Shown here one piece after another: positions 1 to 8,495 of a DNA stretch of 39,554 bases. The translations under genes were made by a program, and so were the position numbers. Where the stretch lies: NCBI GenBank assembly GCA_964226685.1, contig CAXQRU010000030.1, positions 1-39,554 on the forward strand, given 5' to 3'. Positions within the stretch are counted from its first letter, which is position 1. The number at the start of each line of letters is the position of its first letter. The DNA is from CAXQRU01 sp964226685. GTDB lineage: Bacteria > Pseudomonadota > Gammaproteobacteria > Pseudomonadales > Cellvibrionaceae. The notes below the pieces were generated by a model. The model searched no databases and was not told the origin of the DNA. It saw only the letters and a list, made by a program, of their open reading frames with translations.

Positions 1-21
1 AGACGTGTGCTCTTCCGATCT
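1..21 (+). other. Illumina adapter remnant (not genomic)
   Basis: The first 21 bases are identical to the 3' end of the Illumina TruSeq read-2 adapter, ending in GCTCTTCCGATCT. Genomic sequence starts at base 22. The matching read-1 adapter is found in inverted orientation at the other end of the contig. Confidence 0.97.
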
Positions 22-226
22 TGGCACTTTCTTTAAAACAATCGCTGATTAATATTTTATTTTTTGGATCAAAACTAATTTTAAACAGCATTTGCGCTGC
101 ATTATTTAAGAATATAATTTGAAATTGGTCATCGATCACCACAACCGATGTGGTCAAGCTATCTAATACTTGATGAAAATCTTTAACCGCCAGACACGGC
201 GAAACCTCTTGACGATTCTTTAGCAT
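22..226 (-). CDS. glnL: Nitrogen regulation sensor kinase NtrB, N-terminal fragment
   Basis: Reading the minus strand from the ATG at 226 gives about 68 residues (start MLKNRQEVSPCLAVKDF) running without a stop into the adapter, so the rest of the gene is missing. The piece looks like the N-terminal PAS domain of NtrB/GlnL, with the pattern VLDSLTTSVVVIDD followed by IIFLNNAAQMLF. NtrB is the cytoplasmic histidine kinase/phosphatase that, under GlnB (PII) control, sets the phosphorylation of NtrC. Position supports the call: it lies directly downstream of glnA on the same strand, the usual glnA-glnL-glnG order of enteric bacteria and relatives, with a terminator between. A TTG three codons upstream is an alternative start; the ribosome binding site is weak either way. 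Confidence 0.72.
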
Positions 227-261
227 GATCGGCAACCATCGAAAAAAAAATTGGCAAGAAT

Positions 262-287
262 AAAAACGACCCCTGAGCCCAGGGGTC
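262..287 (-). terminator. Intrinsic terminator after glnA
   Basis: On the minus strand a perfect 7-bp stem GACCCCT/AGGGGTC (268-274 with 281-287) with a six-base loop is followed by GTTTTTA. It sits 11 bases past the glnA stop and before glnL, where a partial terminator between glnA and glnLG is known in enteric bacteria. It would keep sensor expression low relative to glutamine synthetase. Confidence 0.85.
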
Positions 288-297
288 ACTTGGTTTT

Positions 298-1701
298 TTA
301 CACGCTGTAGTACATATCAAACTCAACTGGGTGAGTTGTCATGTTAAGCTTTTCAACTTCGGCGCGCTTAAGTTCAATGTAAGCATCAATAGCGTCATCT
401 GAGAATACGCCACCGGCTTTTAGGAACTCACGATCCGCATCCAAAGCATCCAAAGCTTGCTCTAATGAGGAACAAACGGTGGGGTAGTTGCCTTGCTCTT
501 CAGGAGGCAGGTCATAAAGGTCTTTATCGGCTGAATCACCAGGATGAATTTTATTCTTCACACCATCAAGACCAGCCATCAACAACGCAGCAAATGCTAG
601 ATATGGGTTTGCCGTTGAATCGGGGAAACGCGTTTCAATACGCTTACCTTTTGGCGAAGAGACGTAAGGGATACGAATCGATGCCGAACGGTTACGGGCA
701 GAATAAGCCAGAATAACCGGCGCTTCAAAACCTGGAACCAAACGCTTGTAGGAGTTAGTTGATGCGTTACAGAATGCATTCAAAGCCTTCGCGTGTTTGA
801 TAATACCACCAATGTAGAACAGCGCTGTTTCACTCAAACCAGCATAGACATCACCCGCAAATTGGTTGACGCCATCTTTTACGAAGGATTGGTGAACATG
901 CATACCACTACCATTGTCACCAACGATAGGTTTGGGCATGAAAGTCGCCGTTTTACCATAGATGTGAGCCACATTGTGTACACAATATTTAAGCACTTGC
1001 ACTTCATCGGCTTTTTTCGTCAACGTGTTAGCACCAACACCAATCTCACATTGACCTGCAGTTCCCACTTCGTGGTGATGTACTTCAATGGTCAAGCCCA
1101 TTTGCTCCATGGCATTACACATAGCGCCACGAATGTCGTGTAATGAATCGACAGGGGGTACGGGGAAGTAACCGCCTTTCACGCCAGGTCTATGGCCTTG
1201 GTTACCTTCAGGGAAATCACTGCCTGATGACCAAGCCGCTTCCTCTGAATTGATTTTGTAAAACGCACCCGACATGTCAGTATGCCACTTCACATCATCA
1301 AAGATGAAAAACTCAGGCTCTGGGCCAAAGTAGGCGGCATCGCCCAAACCAGTGGATTGCAGATAGGCTTCTGCACGCTGAGCAATCGATCTAGGGTCGC
1401 GCTCATAACCTTCCCCAGTTGAAGGCTCGACGATATTACAGCGAAGAATCACCGTCGTTTCATCGGTGAAGGGATCAATCAGTGCCGTGCTATCATCTGG
1501 CATCAAAATCATGTCTGATTCATTGATACCTTTCCAACCCGCAATAGAAGAGCCATCAAACATTTTGCCTTCAGTAAAAAAATCATCCACTACTTCTGAA
1601 GCCGGGATGGTCACATGTTGTTCTTTACCCTTGGTGTCAGTGAAACGCAGGTCAACCCATTTCGCTTCGCTTTCTTCTATGAGCTTAATCGTATCGGACA
1701 T
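298..1701 (-). CDS. glnA: Glutamine synthetase type I (GSI-beta)
   Basis: Cytoplasmic dodecameric enzyme that makes glutamine from glutamate, ammonia and ATP. The 467-residue length is typical of GSI. Visible signatures are the N-terminal beta-grasp region with FDGSSIAGW near residue 50, the metal-binding FGPEPEFFIFD near 125-135, the ATP-region NGSGMHVHQS near 263-272, and KDLYDLPPEE with Tyr about 396. That tyrosine corresponds to Tyr397 of E. coli, the site adenylylated by GlnE, so the enzyme is of the covalently regulated beta type. The start is well fixed by GGAGG five bases upstream of the ATG. Transcription is likely nitrogen-controlled: a sigma-54 promoter and an NtrC box lie upstream, and glnL follows downstream. 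Confidence 0.98.
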   Translation of the reverse strand: MSDTIKLIEESEAKWVDLRFTDTKGKEQHVTIPASEVVDDFFTEGKMFDGSSIAGWKGINESDMILMPDDSTALIDPFTDETTVILRCNIVEPSTGEGYERDPRSIAQRAEAYLQSTGLGDAAYFGPEPEFFIFDDVKWHTDMSGAFYKINSEEAAWSSGSDFPEGNQGHRPGVKGGYFPVPPVDSLHDIRGAMCNAMEQMGLTIEVHHHEVGTAGQCEIGVGANTLTKKADEVQVLKYCVHNVAHIYGKTATFMPKPIVGDNGSGMHVHQSFVKDGVNQFAGDVYAGLSETALFYIGGIIKHAKALNAFCNASTNSYKRLVPGFEAPVILAYSARNRSASIRIPYVSSPKGKRIETRFPDSTANPYLAFAALLMAGLDGVKNKIHPGDSADKDLYDLPPEEQGNYPTVCSSLEQALDALDADREFLKAGGVFSDDAIDAYIELKRAEVEKLNMTTHPVEFDMYYSV

Positions 1702-1834
1702 TTTTCCTCCAAAATGGTTATTCTGATAAGTGATGAAACTGAATCATTAATGGACACTGGCTTTGAACGCGTAATCACACAATGTGCGAGCCGATCATCT
1801 GGCCAACCCAGCCTCATTTAGCGCTCAAGCAACA

Positions 1835-1849
1835 GCAATTGCCGTGCCA
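1835..1849 (-). promoter_or_regulatory. Sigma-54 (RpoN) promoter of glnA
   Basis: The minus strand reads TGGCAC-GGCAA-TTGC, a perfect match to the -24/-12 consensus TGGCAC-N5-TTGC. The inferred start of transcription is near 1823, giving a leader of about 120 nt to the glnA ATG. Sigma-54 promoters need an enhancer-binding activator, here presumably NtrC, whose putative box is at 1932-1948. Confidence 0.88.
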
Positions 1850-1924
1850 AGCAATTAACAGCGTAAGTACTGGGGTTCAGACACAGCCGACAACCAACAG
1901 AGACCCATTATAGAGCATAAACCA

Positions 1925-2464
1925 CTATTCTTGCACCACAATAGTGCCAGATATGGCATCATTTAGGTAGTGATCGGATGAATTGGCACAAAATTGTTCG
2001 ATCATTGTGCCCACCGTGTTAGAACGCACCAAATGTGCCGCATAATAGGTATGCAAGCAACGAATTCTCTGGAAGTTTTCAATCCCCCCAATTCCCCTTC
2101 GCTGAAGGACATCATAGAAACCTTTGGCCATCAATTCATCGCGAATTGACTCGGGCATATGGTGATTCCTCAGTGCGATATAGGCCAAGTGGTCCTCGTT
2201 CAATGCCTGCTGCAACTGCTCTGACTGATCGATCTCAGATTGCAATAAAGCAATCACCCCCCTTGCCTCCAAACGATCTAATGCGTAATTGATGGCCGGA
2301 TCAATCAACCAAAAAAGCGTTGGAAATGGCTTATCATCGACCAAGGCACTGACTCTAATCACAGCAGGCTCATCATTTTTCCACACAGAAACAGCGTCTA
2401 GCCCCCTCGGCTCTCGACCTAGACGCTCTTGAATCATTTGAAGGGTTGAGGGAGTCATTGTCAT
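1925..2464 (-). CDS. DUF501 family protein
   Basis: Cytoplasmic protein of about 179 residues. The order of blocks is that of the DUF501 family: an N-terminal LGREPRGL, then a central PFPTLFWLIDPAINYALDRLEA, then a C-terminal helical part with RIRCLHTYYAAHLV and an FCANSS ending. No enzymatic role is established for the family. An upstream TTG (2482) keeps the frame open, but the ATG at 2464 is preferred because GGATGG lies six bases before it; a second ATG follows two codons later. Its 3' end carries the NtrC box of glnA. Confidence 0.75.
   Translation of the reverse strand: MTMTPSTLQMIQERLGREPRGLDAVSVWKNDEPAVIRVSALVDDKPFPTLFWLIDPAINYALDRLEARGVIALLQSEIDQSEQLQQALNEDHLAYIALRNHHMPESIRDELMAKGFYDVLQRRGIGGIENFQRIRCLHTYYAAHLVRSNTVGTMIEQFCANSSDHYLNDAISGTIVVQE
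1932..1948. promoter_or_regulatory. Putative NtrC-binding site (glnA enhancer)
   Basis: TGCACC-ACAAT-AGTGCC matches the NtrC consensus TGCACC-N5-GGTGCA at 10 of 12 fixed positions with the correct spacing. Its centre lies about 117 bp upstream of the predicted sigma-54 start, comparable to the E. coli glnA enhancer sites. It is embedded in the last codons of the DUF501 gene. No convincing second site was found. Confidence 0.65.
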
Positions 2465-2581
2465 TGTTCGCCATCCAATCAAAACCCCTAGTATACCCTA
2501 TGAGCTCAATTGATATCGTCAAATAGGCAAGGATGCATAAAAAGATCTACACTTATTACAGTTAAACATGCAGGCGTAAAC

Positions 2582-3025
2582 GTGACAAAAAAGAAAAAAG
2601 CATCCTCTGGACATATCTTATCTCTAATCGTTGCACTGGCGATATTACTAACGATATCAGTCACAGCTACTCTCATGCTTACCGGTGTCGTCACTATTTA
2701 TGAAGCAGGAGTTGGGGAGATTCCTTCAATAGTAGAAGCCCAGGATTTATGTGACAAAGAGGTGAAAAATAGTAGCGACCGACTTCGATCGTACCACCTA
2801 GATGATCGCTCCAGTAGCTTTGACGCCTCCATCAATCGCTACAAGCTTTTTTACATTATCGATGTTTACCAAGGCAAAACCGATCAAGAGGGGATCACGC
2901 ACTTTTTCATTAACTGCTTTGTAGACCCCAACAGAGGCCGAATCACGACCTTTGAAATGAATGAGGAGAAAGATTATAAACCAAGCGCGCTCCGCAATCG
3001 AAGTGGTAACGCATTTGGGATGTAA
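2582..3025 (+). CDS. Hypothetical single-pass membrane protein
   Basis: About 147 residues from a GTG start. The N-terminus is strongly basic (TKKKKASSGH) and is followed by one hydrophobic segment of about 25 residues (ILSLIVALAILLTISVTATL), which predicts an inner-membrane anchor with the rest periplasmic. The soluble part has two cysteines (in DLCDKE and INCFVD), which could form a disulfide. The frame stays open up to a TTG at 2510, but that start would put 24 unconvincing residues before the basic stretch. I recognise no family. It is divergent from the DUF501 gene and convergent with crc. Confidence 0.6.
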   Translation: MTKKKKASSGHILSLIVALAILLTISVTATLMLTGVVTIYEAGVGEIPSIVEAQDLCDKEVKNSSDRLRSYHLDDRSSSFDASINRYKLFYIIDVYQGKTDQEGITHFFINCFVDPNRGRITTFEMNEEKDYKPSALRNRSGNAFGM

Positions 3026-3031
3026 GCCCTG

Positions 3032-3793
3032 CTATAGATCCAACTCATAGTCCACAATCACTGGACAATGACTAGAAAATAATTGGGCCTTATAGATGAC
3101 TGCATAGTCAACATTATGCTTAAGGTTATCCGACACGATTTGTAAATCAACTCGCCAACCAGGGCCATTATTCACACCCTCGGGCCACCAGCTATATTCG
3201 TCAGGGTCAGTATTACCCAGGCGAAAAGCATCATGATAACCCAGCTCCGTCAATTGACGCATCCATTGCTGCTCTTCAGGCAAAAAACCAGACTGCTCAC
3301 ATAAAGCTGGATCAGAGACATCAATCGCCTTGGGCGCCATGGCCCAATTACCACAAATGATATAGTCACGACGCTTGCGACTAATTTTTTCAAGATGAGC
3401 CTGTAGATCATCAAAAAATTGATGTTTTACTTCTTGGGACTGATGCTCAAGATGGGCTTGAGGTGCCAGTAGCGAGCCAATACTCAGCCTTTCAAAGTCA
3501 ATTTGTAGGTAGCGACCCTCCATATCAACTCCACTAGAGAAACCAAAGCCATAAATTAAGGCTTTGGGTAACTCGCGCGTATAGATGGCAACACCATTGT
3601 AATCTTTTTCGCCAGAGTCAAAGAAATAAGCGTGATAACCCTCGGGATGATAGATAGCATCATCCAACTCGTACTCAAAAGCTTTAATATCTTGCAAACA
3701 AATAACATCAACGTCTTGCTCCGCCAACCAGTCATATAATCCTCGCTCGGCGGCTTGGCGGATACCGTCGACACTGAGACTAATTATTCGCAT
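3032..3793 (-). CDS. crc: Crc-like protein of the exonuclease III fold (likely nuclease-dead)
   Basis: A 253-residue EEP-fold protein closely resembling Pseudomonas Crc: MRIISLSVDGIRQAAERG, DVICLQDIKAFEYELDD, GGWR-type WRVDLQIVSDNL. In Pseudomonas, Crc works with Hfq to repress translation of catabolic mRNAs and is not a nuclease. Here the active-site positions are also degenerate: LQE is LQD, the GDxN block is CGNWAMA (Asp and Asn both lost), and SDH is SSH, while the WRVD aspartate and final histidine remain. The start at 3793 has AAGGA upstream. It is divergent from pyrE, as in pseudomonads, which supports orthology. A diverged exonuclease III is the alternative. Confidence 0.82.
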   Translation of the reverse strand: MRIISLSVDGIRQAAERGLYDWLAEQDVDVICLQDIKAFEYELDDAIYHPEGYHAYFFDSGEKDYNGVAIYTRELPKALIYGFGFSSGVDMEGRYLQIDFERLSIGSLLAPQAHLEHQSQEVKHQFFDDLQAHLEKISRKRRDYIICGNWAMAPKAIDVSDPALCEQSGFLPEEQQWMRQLTELGYHDAFRLGNTDPDEYSWWPEGVNNGPGWRVDLQIVSDNLKHNVDYAVIYKAQLFSSHCPVIVDYELDL

Positions 3794-3954
3794 AATCCAT
3801 CCTTCAAAAATTTGGCCGTATAATACCGAATCTGGCACCAAATGAATATTTTTTTGCTAAAAATAGTGAAAGGCTGACAAACCACGTTATTATAGGCCTC
3901 TTAGCTGGCTCTTCATGCCTATTTATAAACCTAGACGATTTTTCAGGATTTACC

Positions 3955-4599
3955 ATGCAAGCTTATCAGCAACGCTTCATTGAACTTGCCATTGAACACA
4001 ATGCCTTAAAATTTGGGGAATTCACACTCAAATCAGGTCGCAAAAGCCCTTATTTTTTCAATGCGGGTAGTTTTAACACCGGCCAAGCTCTAGCGACCCT
4101 AGGCCAATGCTACGCCGATGCCCTGGCTCCAGTTCACGAGCAGATCGATTTGCTCTTTGGCCCTGCCTACAAAGGCATCCCACTTGCCAGCGCCACAGCC
4201 GTTGCATTGGCTGATCATCACAATATCAACCTACCGTTTTGCTTCAACCGCAAAGAGGCAAAAACCCATGGAGAAGGCGGCCAATTGGTTGGCGCGCCCC
4301 TCAATGGACGGGTCACGATTATTGATGATGTCATCACCGCAGGCACCGCAATTCGTGAAGTGATTGACATCGTGCACCAAAATGGTGCCGAGGTAACTCA
4401 AGTCATTATTGGCCTAGATCGCCAAGAACCCGACAACAACGGCATTAATGCCATTACCGCCTTAGAACAAGAGTTTGGCCTATCAGTCATTAGACTCGTC
4501 ACACTTAGCGACATTATCGCCTACTTAGAGAAACACCCACACCAATACCAAGGCGTGAGCCGGCAATTGAAAGATTACCAAACAGCGGTTAATGGTTGA
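3955..4599 (+). CDS. pyrE: Orotate phosphoribosyltransferase
   Basis: Transfers phosphoribose from PRPP to orotate to give OMP, step five of pyrimidine synthesis; a cytoplasmic homodimer. The 214-residue length is normal. The PRPP-binding motif VTIIDDVITAGTA lies at residues 120-132 and the mobile catalytic loop FNRKEAKTHGEGG at 97-109 with its conserved Lys and His. The substrate loop FTLKSGRKSPYFF is at 23-35. It is divergent from crc, with a 161-bp gap that must hold both promoters. Confidence 0.97.
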   Translation: MQAYQQRFIELAIEHNALKFGEFTLKSGRKSPYFFNAGSFNTGQALATLGQCYADALAPVHEQIDLLFGPAYKGIPLASATAVALADHHNINLPFCFNRKEAKTHGEGGQLVGAPLNGRVTIIDDVITAGTAIREVIDIVHQNGAEVTQVIIGLDRQEPDNNGINAITALEQEFGLSVIRLVTLSDIIAYLEKHPHQYQGVSRQLKDYQTAVNG

Positions 4600-4629
4600 C
4601 AATCGGCAAAATGAACGTACATTTATAGT

Positions 4630-5571
4630 ATGAGAGTATTTTTTTACTGTATAGCACTCACCTTTTCAGTGGTATCTCTGAACGCCTCAGCCAATGAGGC
4701 CGTTCTCTTTCGCTATGTCAATGAGCAGGGCTCAAAGGTGATTGGCTATACCATACCCCCTGAATACATCCCCAAGGGTTACGAAATATTAAATAGCCAA
4801 GGAATGCTAATTGAGGTAGTGCCACCTGAACTCAGCCCTGAAGAAAAACGTAAACTGATCGAACAAGAAAGAGAACAAAAACGCTTAGCGCAATGGGATG
4901 CACTGCTTAGAAACCGTTATTCTAGCGTAGAGGACATCTATAAAACTAAGGAACGGCAATTAGCTAAGATTGATCTTCGCATTTCTTCTCTGAATAATGA
5001 AGTAGCCGCCGTTAACCAAGAGATCGAGAAAAAGCAAGCCGAAGCCGCCGCCCAAGAGCGTCGCAACCAAACAGTGAGCCCCGAACTCAATAAGGAGATC
5101 TCTGCACTCTTTGAACACCGTGAAAACTTAAAAGCCAGAATTGTCGAAACCCAAGAAAATTATCAGCAGCAAAGCGATTCTTACGATAAGGAAGCCGCGC
5201 GCTATAAAATTCTGGAGCAGGAAAAGACAAGCTCAGAAAAAAAAACAGACAATCCAGCTGAGGAAAGCACTGATCGGGAAACCACGAGCATTACAAATCA
5301 ATCAACGAAATTGGATTGCAAAAAAGCAGTAAGCAATGCCAAAGACTGGATTGACTCTATGCTGGAAGTTGGTGAACGAAATCAGAAAGGTGGATACATG
5401 AACCAGTCTGAATATAAAAAAATCTCTGCTGATTTAAAACAAATGAAAAACAAAATATCAATATCAGAATGCAGCAGAGCGACCGGTGAAGTGCGCGCTT
5501 TTTACGAATGCATGAGCGATGGATATACTCACATCGCGCAATGTGGCAAAGAGCATAACTATGGATCTTAG
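4630..5571 (+). CDS. Periplasmic coiled-coil protein with DUF4124-like N-terminus
   Basis: A 313-residue exported protein. Residues 1-21 form a signal peptide ending ASANEA. The next part, LFRYVNEQGSKVIGYTIPPEY followed by KGYEILNSQGMLIEVVPP, resembles the short beta domain of DUF4124-type proteins. Residues about 60-210 are charged heptad-rich coiled coil, and the C-terminal 85 residues contain four cysteines (LDCKK, SECSR, YECMS, AQCGK), suggesting disulfides. It follows pyrE by 30 bp and may be co-transcribed, although no good ribosome binding site is seen. Its 3' end meets recQ convergently with a four-base gap. Function unknown. Confidence 0.7.
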   Translation: MRVFFYCIALTFSVVSLNASANEAVLFRYVNEQGSKVIGYTIPPEYIPKGYEILNSQGMLIEVVPPELSPEEKRKLIEQEREQKRLAQWDALLRNRYSSVEDIYKTKERQLAKIDLRISSLNNEVAAVNQEIEKKQAEAAAQERRNQTVSPELNKEISALFEHRENLKARIVETQENYQQQSDSYDKEAARYKILEQEKTSSEKKTDNPAEESTDRETTSITNQSTKLDCKKAVSNAKDWIDSMLEVGERNQKGGYMNQSEYKKISADLKQMKNKISISECSRATGEVRAFYECMSDGYTHIAQCGKEHNYGS

Positions 5572-5575
5572 CCGT

Positions 5576-7741
5576 TTATGCTTGTTCCATTTGTTGAATG
5601 AGAATCAGCGCCATTCGAATAACATCATAGGAAATGGCCCCATCTAACTCTTCATAGATTGGCTTGAGCCGGCTCACTCGTCCAACACTATCCCAAGCAT
5701 CCATCACCACCGCCAAATCCTCTTCTGAAACCAAGGTAGAGAAATCAACATCGGCACCCTCATGGTAGGCTTTCACTAGATAATTAACGACGGTTTCCTT
5801 TTTGAGATCCCGAGATCTTGCTATGTCTGCAACAGACATTCCGCGCCCCGCAAGCTCAGCCACCACAAGATGACTGGCTAGGGACTCGCCTGGTGATGAC
5901 CGCTGAAGCACCGGAGCCACTTTAAAATTCACAGGCTGACCAAGATACTCACCAATAATATTGGCAAAGGACTCTCCAAACGCCTCTAATTTATGGCGCC
6001 CTACCCCTTTGATCGCCAAAAATTGAGCCTGGTTGAGCGGCTGCTGTCGAGCCATATCTTTCAAGGTAGCATCTGAGAAAACCGCAAATGGTGGGATCGA
6101 GCGAGCATCGGCCAGACTTAGACGATGCACCCTCAAGCGCTCAAACAACACTCGATCATAAGGAGCATCGTTATCCATTAATTGTGATTTTTTATTGAGA
6201 TTCTCTAAAGCCTGCGGCTCAATCAATTCAACCGTTTTTTGAGACTTGAGCACCGCTTGCGAAAGCTCTGTTAAACGCAATTTATTACCATCGGTAAAGT
6301 CGATGCTAAGCAAACCAATGTCGATTAACTGCGTGATGTAATCCAACCAAGTTTGCCAATCAATATCTTTACCCGCGCCATAGGTCTTGATTTGGTGATA
6401 TCCCTGCTCCATCAATTCACTTTTACGTGAACCCCGCAAAACATCGACCAACATCATCATGTTGACTTGCTGATTCAGTCGAAAACAAGCAGATAGGGCT
6501 TTTTGCGCGATAATGGTTCCATCGAATGTTTCCGGTGGATTAAGGCATCGATCGCAATGCCCACATCCACGATCACGATACTCACCAAAATAATTGAGAA
6601 TCACATTGGTGCGACAACTGGCCGTTTGGCTGAACTTCCACATCCGTTCCAATTTGGACTTTTGTACCAACTGGTAGGCGGCATCACCTTGGCTATTATC
6701 GATAAAATCGGTGAGCACTTTCATATCGCCAAAGCCTGCAAATAACAGTGCTTCCGAGGGTTCACCATCGCGACCCGCACGGCCAATTTCTTGATAATAG
6801 CTCTCAATATTTTTGGGCATATTGTGGTGAATAACCCAACGAATATTGGGCTTGTCGATCCCCATACCAAAGGCAATGGTCGCACAGATGATGTCAATCT
6901 CATCTCGCTGAAATCGAGTCGCTACCGCTGAGCGTTCCTCGGCACTCAAACGCGCATGATAGAACGCGGCTCGATAGCCTAAGTCCTTTAACTTAATCGC
7001 AATCTCTTCCGTTGACTTGCGGCTTAAACAATAAATGACACCGGCGGTATTATTGCGGGTACTGAGAAATTTTTGTATGACCTGAAAGCGCTTTTGCGCG
7101 GGCAAGACCGATAAAGTAATGTTAGGTCGCTCAAAACTGGACAAGAATAATTGGGCGTCGTTGAGCCCGAGCTGCTCGATGATATCCTTTTGAGTGGCTT
7201 CGTCAGCCGTGGCCGTCAGCGCCACCACTGGCACTTGAGGAAAAGGAGCTAATAATTTCGTTAGCTTTCGATACTCGGGACGAAAGTCATTACCCCATAC
7301 CGAAACGCAGTGAGCCTCATCAATGGCAATCTGTGAAACATGAACCCCTTGAACCCACTGAACAAAACGATCTTGAACCCCACGCTCTGGAGATACATAC
7401 AATAAACGCAAGCGGCCATTTTGCGCTTTCTGATAAATTGCTTGTTCTTGTTCAACACTGCAATGGCTGTTAAGTGCCGCCGCTGCAATACCATTGGCAC
7501 TGAGGCTGTCCACCTGATCTTGCATGAGCGCAATCAACGGCGATACCACCACCGTCAAACCAGGCAATAAAAGTGCAGGCAATTGATAACACAAGGACTT
7601 CCCGCCGCCAGTAGGCATAATGACGACACTGGACTGCGCTTGTAAACTGCGGGATATGACTTCCTGCTGACTTAACCGAAACTCATCGTAACCAAAATGC
7701 TCTTTCAGACAAGCCAGCAATTGTTGTTGCGAAACCTCCAT
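5576..7741 (-). CDS. recQ: ATP-dependent DNA helicase RecQ with C-terminal HTH extension
   Basis: 3'-5' superfamily 2 helicase acting in recombination and fork repair. Walker A PTGGGKS is at about 43-49, DEAH at 141-144, the RecQ aromatic-rich loop VWGNDFRPEY at 148-157, and the GRAGRDGE motif VI further on. The zinc-binding cysteines CR...CGHCDRC are near 375-400, a winged-helix region follows, and the HRDC domain (PYDRVLFERLRVHR to FANIIGEY) is at about 525-600. At 721 residues it is about 110 longer than E. coli RecQ: the tail, from GESLASHLVVAELAGRG onward, looks like the HTH_40 helix-turn-helix domain found at the end of some RecQ proteins. It is the last gene of a minus-strand run after secB. 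Confidence 0.96.
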   Translation of the reverse strand: MEVSQQQLLACLKEHFGYDEFRLSQQEVISRSLQAQSSVVIMPTGGGKSLCYQLPALLLPGLTVVVSPLIALMQDQVDSLSANGIAAAALNSHCSVEQEQAIYQKAQNGRLRLLYVSPERGVQDRFVQWVQGVHVSQIAIDEAHCVSVWGNDFRPEYRKLTKLLAPFPQVPVVALTATADEATQKDIIEQLGLNDAQLFLSSFERPNITLSVLPAQKRFQVIQKFLSTRNNTAGVIYCLSRKSTEEIAIKLKDLGYRAAFYHARLSAEERSAVATRFQRDEIDIICATIAFGMGIDKPNIRWVIHHNMPKNIESYYQEIGRAGRDGEPSEALLFAGFGDMKVLTDFIDNSQGDAAYQLVQKSKLERMWKFSQTASCRTNVILNYFGEYRDRGCGHCDRCLNPPETFDGTIIAQKALSACFRLNQQVNMMMLVDVLRGSRKSELMEQGYHQIKTYGAGKDIDWQTWLDYITQLIDIGLLSIDFTDGNKLRLTELSQAVLKSQKTVELIEPQALENLNKKSQLMDNDAPYDRVLFERLRVHRLSLADARSIPPFAVFSDATLKDMARQQPLNQAQFLAIKGVGRHKLEAFGESFANIIGEYLGQPVNFKVAPVLQRSSPGESLASHLVVAELAGRGMSVADIARSRDLKKETVVNYLVKAYHEGADVDFSTLVSEEDLAVVMDAWDSVGRVSRLKPIYEELDGAISYDVIRMALILIQQMEQA

Positions 7742-7756
7742 AAAGACATCACTCAG

Positions 7757-8221
7757 TTAGTGAGTGGTCTCCACTTCTTCCTGCTTCTCTTGCTGACTTT
7801 GAACATACAGGGCTTCAAAGTTAATGGGCGGCAACATGAGCGGAGGATAAGTCCCTTTGACTAATGAGTTATCGATCACTTCACGCGCATAAGGGAATAG
7901 AATCTGTGGGCAGACTGTATTGAGAACCTGGTTCAGATGCTCTTTTTCAACACCCTTAATACCGAAAATACCCGCTTGATGAACCTCAACAATAAAAGCG
8001 GTATCCTCTTGAAGCTTAGCGGTAATAGTCAAGGATAAAACCACCTCAAAGGTATCTTCAGCCAGTTGTTGAATTTGGGTATTTAGCTCTTGATTTACCG
8101 AGGGCTTCCACTCCTTAACAAAGGCCTGAGCCCCCAAAGGTGCTTCAAAGGATAAGTCCTTCAAATACACTCGCTGCACGAGAAATTGGGTTTGCGGTTC
8201 TTTCTTTGCTTCATCAGTCAT
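7757..8221 (-). CDS. secB: Protein-export chaperone SecB
   Basis: Cytoplasmic tetrameric chaperone that keeps precursors unfolded and delivers them to SecA. The 154-residue sequence has the family pattern: FLVQRVYLKDLSFE near the start, VVLSLTITAKL in the middle, QAGIFGI, then CPQILFPYAREVI and YPPLMLPPINFEALY at the C-terminus. It follows grxC by nine bases, the usual proteobacterial grxC-secB order. Confidence 0.97.
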   Translation of the reverse strand: MTDEAKKEPQTQFLVQRVYLKDLSFEAPLGAQAFVKEWKPSVNQELNTQIQQLAEDTFEVVLSLTITAKLQEDTAFIVEVHQAGIFGIKGVEKEHLNQVLNTVCPQILFPYAREVIDNSLVKGTYPPLMLPPINFEALYVQSQQEKQEEVETTH

Positions 8222-8230
8222 GATGGGTTC

Positions 8231-8488
8231 CTATTGTTGAGCAAGTAATTGATTCAGATGGCCCGACCGCTCTAGAGCAAAAAGGTCGTCGCAACCACCC
8301 ACGTGAGTTTGATTTATCCAAATTTGAGGCACCGTTTTACGGCCACTCTTGTTGATCATTTCTTGTCGTTTGGCGTCATCACCATCGACACTGATCTCCA
8401 GATACTTGACGCCCTTACTATCTAAAAGCTGTTTAGCGCGAATGCAGTAGGGACACAAACGAGAGGTGTAGATTTCAACAGCGGGCAT
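8231..8488 (-). CDS. grxC: Glutaredoxin 3
   Basis: Small glutathione-dependent dithiol oxidoreductase of 85 residues. The redox motif CPYC is at residues 12-15, TVPQIWINQTHVGG contains the cis-proline and glutathione-binding turn, and GCDDLFALERSG is the typical C-terminal helix. It lies between the rhodanese-like gene and secB with short gaps, suggesting one operon. Confidence 0.96.
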   Translation of the reverse strand: MPAVEIYTSRLCPYCIRAKQLLDSKGVKYLEISVDGDDAKRQEMINKSGRKTVPQIWINQTHVGGCDDLFALERSGHLNQLLAQQ

Positions 8489-8495
8489 GAATTCG

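Noticed and set aside
597..1143. Long open frames opposite or within glnA, recQ, his genes and others
   Set aside because: They are overlapping frames of well-supported genes, with no ribosome binding site or recognisable protein.
2020..2045. GCACCAAATGTGCC as a second NtrC box
   Set aside because: The half-sites are two bases too close for the TGCACC-N5-GGTGCA spacing, and it lies deeper inside the DUF501 gene.
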